A stretch of DNA of 11,842 nucleotides from Treponema sp. UBA1240. GTDB lineage: Bacteria > Spirochaetota > Spirochaetia > Treponematales > Treponemataceae. The position numbers were made by a program, and so were the translations under genes. This document shows positions 1 through 4,890 of this stretch, in pieces. The notes beneath the pieces are model-generated. The model saw nothing but the letters and a program-made list of their open reading frames with translations. It was not told the DNA's origin and searched no databases. Every line of letters starts with the position of its first letter. The stretch's first letter is position 1. The stretch is taken from NCBI GenBank assembly GCA_002308875.1, contig DBWK01000091.1, forward strand, positions 4,159 to 16,000, in the 5' to 3' direction.

Positions 1-405
1 AAAAATGCCGTTCCACATCAGATAAAGCTTTATCACCGGTTCGGTTCACTGATGCGTGAAGGTGATTACTACAGACTTTTGTCCTACGCTGAAAATCGCC
101 GCTGGGACAGCTGGCAGGTTGTTTCCAAAGATAAAAAGCAATCGCTTGTAACGGTTATTCAGGTAATTACGGAACCGTCACGACGCAGTCGTAGGCTGCG
201 CTTTGAAGGGCTTGATCCTCAAAAGCGCTACAGGGTTGAGGTCGTTAATATGTCCGGTGCGGAACTTAATGAGGGGGCAGCAGCTGATGCAGCGTATTTG
301 CAGGAGCGGATTTTCAGCGGCAGTACGCTTATGAACGCCGGTATTCTTGTGCACAGAACACCGGGTGATTTTGCCGGAGCAATGTATTACATCACGGCGG
401 AGTGA
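1..405 (+). CDS. Alpha-galactosidase, GH36 family, C-terminal fragment (5' end outside window)
   Basis: The reading frame is open from base 1 to a TGA at 403-405, giving about 134 residues with no start in the window; the ATG at 52 is internal. The fragment resembles the end of GH36 alpha-galactosidases: the last helices of the catalytic barrel (YHRFGSLMREGDYYRL, then a segment ending ENRRWDSWQVVS), followed by the C-terminal beta-sandwich with GLDPQKRYRVEVV and, near the end, FSGSTLMNAGILV and TPGDFAGAMYYI. The family hydrolyses terminal alpha-1,6-galactosides such as melibiose and raffinose. Catalytic residues lie upstream and cannot be checked. No clear terminator follows, and a separate regulator promoter starts about 80 bases downstream, so it is probably the last gene of an upstream unit. 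The family call is firm; a link to the downstream cluster is only positional. Confidence 0.85.
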   Translation, partial: KNAVPHQIKLYHRFGSLMREGDYYRLLSYAENRRWDSWQVVSKDKKQSLVTVIQVITEPSRRSRRLRFEGLDPQKRYRVEVVNMSGAELNEGAAADAAYLQERIFSGSTLMNAGILVHRTPGDFAGAMYYITAE

Positions 406-440
406 GAGGCGTGTTTTAACCCGCATAAATACTAATTTAG

Positions 441-465
441 GTTAAATAATTTAAATAAATTTAAC
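441..465. repeat. AT-rich inverted repeat upstream of the regulator promoter
   Basis: GTTAAAT (441-447) and ATTTAAC (459-465) are perfect inverted arms separated by 11 AT-only bases. The element lies about 20 bases upstream of the predicted -35 box of the LacI-family gene. It could bind a dimeric regulator, including the regulator itself, or simply be bendable AT-rich DNA. No palindrome with a central CG (usual for LacI-family operators) is present here, so autoregulation through this site is a guess. Confidence 0.35.
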
Positions 466-484
466 AAAAATAGTGAAATTCCGA

Positions 485-513
485 TTGACGAATTTAAAAA
501 CCCAGTCTAAACT
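485..513 (+). promoter_or_regulatory. Predicted sigma-70-type promoter of the LacI-family gene
   Basis: TTGACG at 485-490 (5 of 6 to the -35 consensus) is followed after exactly 17 bases by TAAACT at 508-513 (4 of 6 to the -10 consensus). Transcription would start near 519-520, leaving a leader of about 48 bases before the ATG at 568. The leader can fold a small stem, AGTTGC (529-534) with GCAACT (548-553), ending just before the AAAAGG ribosome-binding site at 555-560. The octamer ACTAATTT occurs at 431-438 and again at 511-518, the second copy overlapping the end of the -10 box. Confidence 0.55.
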
Positions 514-567
514 AATTTGAGTAAAAGAAGTTGCAAAGTAGTTTGGGGCAACTCAAAAGGGTTTTTA

Positions 568-1575
568 ATGAAAAAGGTAACTATAGAGACTGTTGCTAAG
601 AAAGTCGGGGTTTCCGCCGCCACTGTTTCTTATGCGCTGTCAGGAAAAAAGAAAATAAGTTCTGAAGTTAAAGAAAAGATATTTGAGGCTATAAAAGAGC
701 TTGATTACAGACCTGATGTTACCGCAAGAAATCTTGCAAGCAACAGGACCTGGACGGTCGGATTGTATGCATCTTCAACACAGAACATCAGAGAAGACTA
801 TTTCTTTAACAATATACTTACAGGTGTTCTTGACGTTCTGCATGAAAAAAAATACCAGCTCATGCTTTATGCGGATTATCTCAACGAGTCCGGCGGTTCC
901 AATCCGGATTTCAGCCTTACGCAGCCAATCGACGGTGCGCTTATAATGAACCCGCGAATTAACGATGTATACATAGAGCACGTAAAGGAGCGGAACATCC
1001 CTTATGCGATAATCGGTACGCCTGAAAAAGATGCCGGAGAAACATACTTTGTTGATTCGGATATTACTGCCGGTTATTACGCTGCCGTTAATTACCTTAT
1101 TTCCAAAGGACATAAAAAAATAATACTCGTGAATGGGCTTGCGGACTATGCGCAGAGTGAAAACAGAAAGGTTGGTTACAGACAGGCTTTTCTTGATAAC
1201 GGACTTGATTATGATGAGAGTTACATTGTAAACGTACGTATGGTTGAAGAAGAAGGCTACCGTGCGTTTATGCGGATACTTGAGAAAAAGACTGATGCTA
1301 CCGCCGTTGTTACATTTAACGACACAATCGCCGTTGGTGTGCTCCGCGCTCTGCGTGAACAAAAAATAAACGTTCCGCATAAAATGGCGGTCGTAAGTGC
1401 CGGTAATACAATGATTACAAGAGTTCACAGTCCTACCATAACAAGTATCGATATGAATGCGTATGCGCTCGGCTCAAAGGCTGCAGAGCTTTTGGTTGAT
1501 GTAATAGAAAAACGCCGAATGCAGCCTTCTCATGAGATAATCCAGACACATCTTGAGGAGCGGGAAAGCAGCTGA
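568..1575 (+). CDS. LacI/GalR-family transcriptional regulator
   Basis: A 335-residue protein of normal length for LacI-family repressors. The N-terminal helix-turn-helix (about residues 4-25, VTIETVAKKVGVSAATVSYA) and the hinge region (about 46-60, DYRPDVTARNLASNR) are typical. The rest is a periplasmic-binding-protein-like effector domain, including YRQAFLDNGL and the FNDTIAVGVLRAL segment. The ATG at 568 is preferred: it has AAAAGG seven bases upstream and begins directly at the DNA-binding domain. An in-frame TTG at 517 would add 17 residues with no homology and lies inside the predicted promoter. The gene sits immediately upstream of, and co-directional with, the ABC/glycosidase operon, so it is the likely local repressor, released by the imported sugar or a breakdown product. 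The ligand cannot be read from sequence. Confidence 0.93.
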   Translation: MKKVTIETVAKKVGVSAATVSYALSGKKKISSEVKEKIFEAIKELDYRPDVTARNLASNRTWTVGLYASSTQNIREDYFFNNILTGVLDVLHEKKYQLMLYADYLNESGGSNPDFSLTQPIDGALIMNPRINDVYIEHVKERNIPYAIIGTPEKDAGETYFVDSDITAGYYAAVNYLISKGHKKIILVNGLADYAQSENRKVGYRQAFLDNGLDYDESYIVNVRMVEEEGYRAFMRILEKKTDATAVVTFNDTIAVGVLRALREQKINVPHKMAVVSAGNTMITRVHSPTITSIDMNAYALGSKAAELLVDVIEKRRMQPSHEIIQTHLEERESS

Positions 1576-1592
1576 TTGTTGGTGTTTCCCGC
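1560..1592 (+). terminator. Hairpin spanning the regulator stop codon (weak terminator or mRNA end structure)
   Basis: GCGGGAAA (1560-1567) and TTTCCCGC (1585-1592) form a perfect 8-bp stem around a 17-base loop that holds the TGA stop. No U-tract follows directly; the sequence turns A-rich, and a T-run comes only at 1624-1630. It may protect or partly terminate the regulator transcript before the operon promoter, but it is not a canonical intrinsic terminator. Confidence 0.35.
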
Positions 1593-1631
1593 ATGCACAA
1601 AAAAAATCAGAAAAAAAAGTAAATTTTTTTC

Positions 1632-1661
1632 TTGACAAATGGAAAAATGCGGGTTTATTCT
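1632..1661 (+). promoter_or_regulatory. Main operon promoter in front of the binding-protein gene
   Basis: A perfect -35 hexamer TTGACA (1632-1637) is followed after 18 bases by TATTCT (1656-1661, 4 of 6 to consensus). The start point is expected near 1667-1669. Directly upstream lie A-tracts and T-tracts (1611-1630), which could act as an UP element and make the promoter strong. A LacI-type palindrome sits on the predicted start point, so repression by blocking initiation is likely. The leader to the ATG at 1757 is about 90 bases. Confidence 0.65.
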
Positions 1662-1664
1662 TAG

Positions 1665-1676
1665 TTAAGCGGTTAA
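1665..1676. promoter_or_regulatory. Candidate LacI-family operator at the transcription start
   Basis: TTAAGCGGTTAA is a palindrome except at one base pair and has the central CG typical of LacI/GalR operators. It covers the predicted +1 of the operon promoter, and a LacI-family gene lies directly upstream. Binding by that regulator is inferred from position and symmetry. Confidence 0.55.
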
Positions 1677-1699
1677 ACAAAAAAGTTGCTTTTATTTGT

Positions 1700-1711
1700 T
1701 TTAACGGTTTA
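1700..1711. promoter_or_regulatory. Second, weaker operator-like site in the leader
   Basis: TTTAACGGTTTA matches the site at 1665-1676 in 9 of 12 positions, including the central CGGTT. Its centre is 35 bases downstream. It could be an auxiliary operator allowing cooperative binding or a roadblock. Symmetry is poorer than in the first site, so this is tentative. Confidence 0.3.
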
Positions 1712-1722
1712 TATAAAAAAAA

Positions 1723-1752
1723 GAAAGTCCAAGGGAAAGACTTTCAAGGGGG
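1723..1752 (+). promoter_or_regulatory. Leader hairpin next to a strong ribosome-binding site of the binding-protein gene
   Basis: GAAAGTC (1723-1729) pairs perfectly with GACTTTC (1739-1745). The strong Shine-Dalgarno AAGGGGG (1746-1752) follows with no gap and precedes the ATG at 1757. The hairpin loop (1730-1738) carries CAAGGG, the same hexamer that begins at 1745. The arrangement could keep the true ribosome site single-stranded, stabilise the 5' end, or hold ribosomes nearby. Confidence 0.4.
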
Positions 1753-1756
1753 AAAA

Positions 1757-3046
1757 ATGAAAAAAACTATTTTGGTTCTGTGCGTAATTCTTATGCTCGT
1801 TCCTACTGTTTGGGCCGGTGGAAAAAAAGATTCTTCCGGTGTTAAGACAATTACAATCTGGGACTTCAAATGCGGTTCCGGTGCGTCAAAGGTTGCTATG
1901 GAGCAGATTGATGCTCTTATTGAAAAAAACAATCCTGACATCAAGATTAACCACGTAGCTCAGCCTGACGGCGACAACTACTATCAGCTCGTTCGCGCTG
2001 CTGTTCAGGCAGGAGAAGGTCCGGACATTATCATGTTCCATGGTGGCGTTCAGGCTTATGAATTTGATGACTATACACTTCCACTTGACAAATACATCGC
2101 TTCATGGAGAAGTGAAATTGCTGAAGACAACTGGGCTTTCTGTTCAGAAAACGGCAACGGTAAAAAACCTGTTCACATGGTTCCTCTTACAACACAGGGA
2201 TTCGGAATCTATACAAACAAGACTCTTCTTAAGAAAGCCGGTATTGATCCTGACAAAGTTCCTGCAACAAAAGAAGAATTCATCGCTAACTGTAAGGCTC
2301 TCAAAAAAGCTGGAATCGCTCCTATCGTAGGCGGTTTTTCCGGTGGTCCTTACACTGTAGACTTCCTTTTCCGCTGCTTTATCGCCAATATCTACGGCGA
2401 CAAAGTTGCTGACCTTGCTAAAAACGTTGACTTTGTTGGTAACGCTCAGTTCAAAGAAGCTTGCGAAATCATGAAAGAACTTATGTCAAACTATGTTGAT
2501 GACGAAGCTTCTTCAACAGTATATTTCACAGACGCAGGCGACAACTTTGCAGCAGGCAAGGGTGCTATGTTCATTGGTCTTCTTTCTGACGTAAACAACT
2601 GGAAAACATTCTGCGACGCTCTCGGCAAAGACAACGTCGGTTACTATCCTACAGTAAACTTCACAAACGCATCAAACAAGAACGTTCAGGTTCTTCAGCC
2701 ATGCGGAATCGGCTACTCAATCATGAAGTGGTCAAAGAATCCTGAAGCTGCTGCAAGAGTTCTCCAGGCATACGGATCCGGCGAAGGTCCTGCAATTTTC
2801 ATGGGTGTAACAGGTGCTCTCGGTGTAAACAAAAAAGCAGACATTAAGAGCCTCGGCTATCCTATCGTAGGCGAAATCCTTGCAAGAAAGTCTGCTCTCG
2901 ATGTTACAAATATTCTTACAAACGAAGATGCAAACAGCAACTTTGACAGATACTGCACAGAAGCTTTTGTAACAGGCAGCATTAGTATTGATGAATTCAT
3001 CAAAAAATGCCAGACAATGCTTGTAAACGCAAGAGAAGCGAGATAA
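1757..3046 (+). CDS. ABC sugar transporter, periplasmic substrate-binding protein (CUT1 type)
   Basis: A 429-residue extracellular solute-binding protein (SBP_bac_1-like) of usual length. Residues 1-20 form a signal peptide (MKK, then a hydrophobic stretch) with a probable signal peptidase I site after VWA, followed by GGKKD. The mature part starts with TITIWDF, as in sugar-binding proteins. There is no lipobox: the only early cysteine, C9, lies inside the hydrophobic core, so the protein is predicted to be soluble in the periplasm. The ATG at 1757 is chosen because of the AAGGGGG site and signal peptide; an open frame upstream to 1553 crosses the promoter and overlaps the regulator gene. Codon use is more uniform than in the neighbours (many GAC, CTT, ACA), which fits high expression. 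It feeds the two permeases downstream. The substrate is probably an alpha-linked oligosaccharide or glycoside, judged only from the GH31 neighbour. Confidence 0.93.
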   Translation: MKKTILVLCVILMLVPTVWAGGKKDSSGVKTITIWDFKCGSGASKVAMEQIDALIEKNNPDIKINHVAQPDGDNYYQLVRAAVQAGEGPDIIMFHGGVQAYEFDDYTLPLDKYIASWRSEIAEDNWAFCSENGNGKKPVHMVPLTTQGFGIYTNKTLLKKAGIDPDKVPATKEEFIANCKALKKAGIAPIVGGFSGGPYTVDFLFRCFIANIYGDKVADLAKNVDFVGNAQFKEACEIMKELMSNYVDDEASSTVYFTDAGDNFAAGKGAMFIGLLSDVNNWKTFCDALGKDNVGYYPTVNFTNASNKNVQVLQPCGIGYSIMKWSKNPEAAARVLQAYGSGEGPAIFMGVTGALGVNKKADIKSLGYPIVGEILARKSALDVTNILTNEDANSNFDRYCTEAFVTGSISIDEFIKKCQTMLVNAREAR

Positions 3047-3060
3047 TCGCCGTGTAATAT

Positions 3061-3100
3061 TGGATGTCCGGGATTTGTGCCTCCGGACATCCATTTTTTT
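3061..3100 (+). terminator. Strong intrinsic terminator or attenuator between binding-protein and permease genes
   Basis: TGGATGTCCGG (3061-3071) pairs perfectly with CCGGACATCCA (3083-3093) around an 11-base loop, followed by seven T (3094-3100). It begins 14 bases after the binding-protein stop codon. Since the next genes belong to the same transporter, it most likely allows partial read-through and also protects the 3' end of an abundant binding-protein mRNA. Confidence 0.85.
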
Positions 3101-3124
3101 AATGTGGAACGTAACTGCAAAAGC

Positions 3125-3144
3125 TTATTCTTTCGCGGTTTAAC
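3125..3144 (+). promoter_or_regulatory. Operator/-10-like module upstream of the first permease
   Basis: TTATTCTT (3125-3132) is followed two bases later by GCGGTTTAAC (3135-3144). The same two blocks occur at the main promoter: TTATTCTT at 1655-1662 and GCGGTTAAAC at 1669-1678. The 12-mer TTTCGCGGTTTA (3131-3142) matches the main operator in 9 of 12 positions. No convincing -35 box lies at the right distance, so a second promoter here would be weak. This may be a decayed copy or a secondary regulatory site. Confidence 0.3.
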
Positions 3145-3168
3145 AGTTCCGGTGTTCCAGGAAAAAAG

Positions 3169-4056
3169 ATGAATAAAAAACTTTCCAAAAAAAATACGGA
3201 GTTCATAGAGCCGTATATACTTATCGCTCCGCTGCTCATACTTCTTGCCGTGTTCATATTGTATCCGGTTATTGCAAACATAGTTATGAGCTTTTTCAAA
3301 TGGAACGGAATTAAAAAACCTCATTTTATAGGTCTTGCAAACTACGCAGAAATGTTCAAGGATGAAAAATTCTGGGGTTCAATAAAGAATACCGGCATTC
3401 TGCTTTTATATATTCCGCTCGGCGTTATTCTGCCGCTTATAGTTTCCGCTGTTCTCAGAGAGGGACTTAAGGGCTGGTCATTCTTCCGCGCTGCGCTTTA
3501 TCTTCCCAACATCCTTGGGTATGTAATCATGGGTTCAATCTGTAACATTGTGTTCAGAAAAACCGGTCCTATAAACAACATACTGAATGCGGTGGGACTC
3601 AAAAACCTTGCCAAAGACTGGCTTATGACGCCGGATCTGGCGTTGAATTCGCTGGGTTTTGTTTACGGTGTATGGCTGCGACTAGGTTTTGGCTGTATAT
3701 TCTTTCTGGCCGCAATGAGTAGTATTGACGAATCATTATACGACGCGGCAAAAATTGACGGCGCAAAATGGTGGAAAACATTCTTCAACGTTACGCTGCC
3801 GTCTATCCGCTTTTCAATCGAATTCTGGGTAGTTCTTTCGTTCATAGAAGTTCTTGCCCGCGCATTCTCCTTTATTTACACATTTACAAACGGTGGACCG
3901 GGATTTGCTACCTTCACGCTTGAGTATGGTATTTATACATCCGGTTTTGTTGCATTCAAGATGGGCTATGCAAGTGCTTGGGCAAGCGTTCTGTTTGTAT
4001 TCTGTGCAATAATTGCCATATTCCAGATTAAGCTTATGAAGGAGGAAGCAGAATGA
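3169..4056 (+). CDS. ABC sugar transporter permease, MalF/UgpA-like (CUT1)
   Basis: A 295-residue inner-membrane protein with about six hydrophobic helices; the first spans about residues 17-40 and the last about 266-287. The cytoplasmic EAA loop that docks to the ATPase is clear at residues 192-211: DAAKIDGAKWWKTFFNVTLP, with the conserved G198 and the final LP. A short Shine-Dalgarno (AGG, 3159-3161) precedes the ATG by seven bases. The gene follows the binding protein after a terminator-like hairpin and overlaps the next permease by 4 bases (ATGA), so the two are translationally coupled and form the heterodimeric channel. No ATPase gene lies in the window; many CUT1 systems share one MsmX/MalK-type ATPase encoded elsewhere. 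Confidence 0.93.
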   Translation: MNKKLSKKNTEFIEPYILIAPLLILLAVFILYPVIANIVMSFFKWNGIKKPHFIGLANYAEMFKDEKFWGSIKNTGILLLYIPLGVILPLIVSAVLREGLKGWSFFRAALYLPNILGYVIMGSICNIVFRKTGPINNILNAVGLKNLAKDWLMTPDLALNSLGFVYGVWLRLGFGCIFFLAAMSSIDESLYDAAKIDGAKWWKTFFNVTLPSIRFSIEFWVVLSFIEVLARAFSFIYTFTNGGPGFATFTLEYGIYTSGFVAFKMGYASAWASVLFVFCAIIAIFQIKLMKEEAE

Positions 4057-4886
4057 GCAACGCTTACGAAAGATACTTAAAAACTTTGATGTACATTTTT
4101 CTTACAATCTGTGCCTTTGTAGCGTTATATCCCATATTCTTCTGCGTTATTACAAGTATAAAAACACCTGAGGAATATGTTACAAACAAGCTCGGTTTTC
4201 CTGCCCGCATTACGTTTGAAAACTATAAGTACGTCTGGAAAAACGGAAATATGCTACGCTACTTTTTGAATACACTTCTTGTAATTCCGGTAGGGCTTAT
4301 ATTCTACCTGTTTATCTGTGTTTCAGCAGGTTTCTCATTCGGACGGCTTCGCTTTCCGGGCAGACTTCCTTTGTTCTTAGCCGTGCTGTTCCTTATGATA
4401 TTTCCACAGATGCTGCTTTCTATGCAGATTTTTCAGATATGCCGGTCGCTAAAACTCGTGAATAACTATTTTGGGCTTATACTCGTTTGGGTTGCGTATT
4501 TCAGTCCGTTCGGTACTTACATAATGACAACGTACTATTCTACGGTTCCTATGTCGCTTGTAGAATCGGCACGTCTTGACGGTGCAAAGCTCTATCAGAT
4601 GCTTTTCCGTATCATGGTTCCGATAGCACAGCCAATGATAGTTGTTATAACAATAATCGGTACGCAGTCAATGTGGAACGAACTTCCGTTCTCTATGCTT
4701 CTTTTGCAGAACGCTGATATGCGCACTATAACGCACTCGCTTGGTATGCTTAAAGGTCAGTACGGATTAAAAGACCCGATCCTAATGTCCGCGATTTTGT
4801 GTGCCGGTTCTGTTCCTATTCTGCTGTTCTTGTTCTTCCAAAAGCAGATAACTATGGGTGCTTACAGTGGTGCTGTAAAAGGCTGA
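4053..4886 (+). CDS. ABC sugar transporter permease, MalG/UgpE-like (CUT1)
   Basis: A 277-residue inner-membrane protein, partner of the preceding permease. The EAA loop lies at residues 171-190 (ESARLDGAKLYQMLFRIMVP). The C-terminus (FFQKQITMGAYSGAVKG) is typical of MalG-like subunits, which end in a GAVKG-type tail that contacts the ATPase. A strong Shine-Dalgarno AAGGAGGA at 4039-4046, inside the end of the upstream gene, sets the start; the overlap with that gene is 4 bases. The GH31 gene follows after only four bases, placing import and intracellular hydrolysis in one transcript. Confidence 0.94.
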   Translation: MSNAYERYLKTLMYIFLTICAFVALYPIFFCVITSIKTPEEYVTNKLGFPARITFENYKYVWKNGNMLRYFLNTLLVIPVGLIFYLFICVSAGFSFGRLRFPGRLPLFLAVLFLMIFPQMLLSMQIFQICRSLKLVNNYFGLILVWVAYFSPFGTYIMTTYYSTVPMSLVESARLDGAKLYQMLFRIMVPIAQPMIVVITIIGTQSMWNELPFSMLLLQNADMRTITHSLGMLKGQYGLKDPILMSAILCAGSVPILLFLFFQKQITMGAYSGAVKG

Positions 4887-4890
4887 TTTT

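Noticed and set aside
517..567. Upstream TTG start for the LacI-family regulator, adding 17 residues
   Set aside because: The extension overlaps the predicted promoter, has no recognisable sequence, and the ATG at 568 has a good ribosome site and begins at the DNA-binding domain.
406..567. Terminator after the GH36 gene
   Set aside because: No stem followed by a T-run could be found; only AT-rich repeats and the regulator promoter are visible.
775..1428. A 217-codon open frame on the minus strand
   Set aside because: It is antisense to the regulator gene, with low-complexity composition and no recognisable motif; a shadow of the real gene.
1553..1756. Long N-terminal extension of the binding protein
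   Set aside because: The open frame crosses the end of the regulator gene, the promoter and the operator; the ATG at 1757 has a strong ribosome site and a signal peptide.
2857..3324. A 155-codon minus-strand frame across the binding-protein end, terminator and permease start
   Set aside because: It spans two real genes and a hairpin terminator and has no motif or plausible start region.
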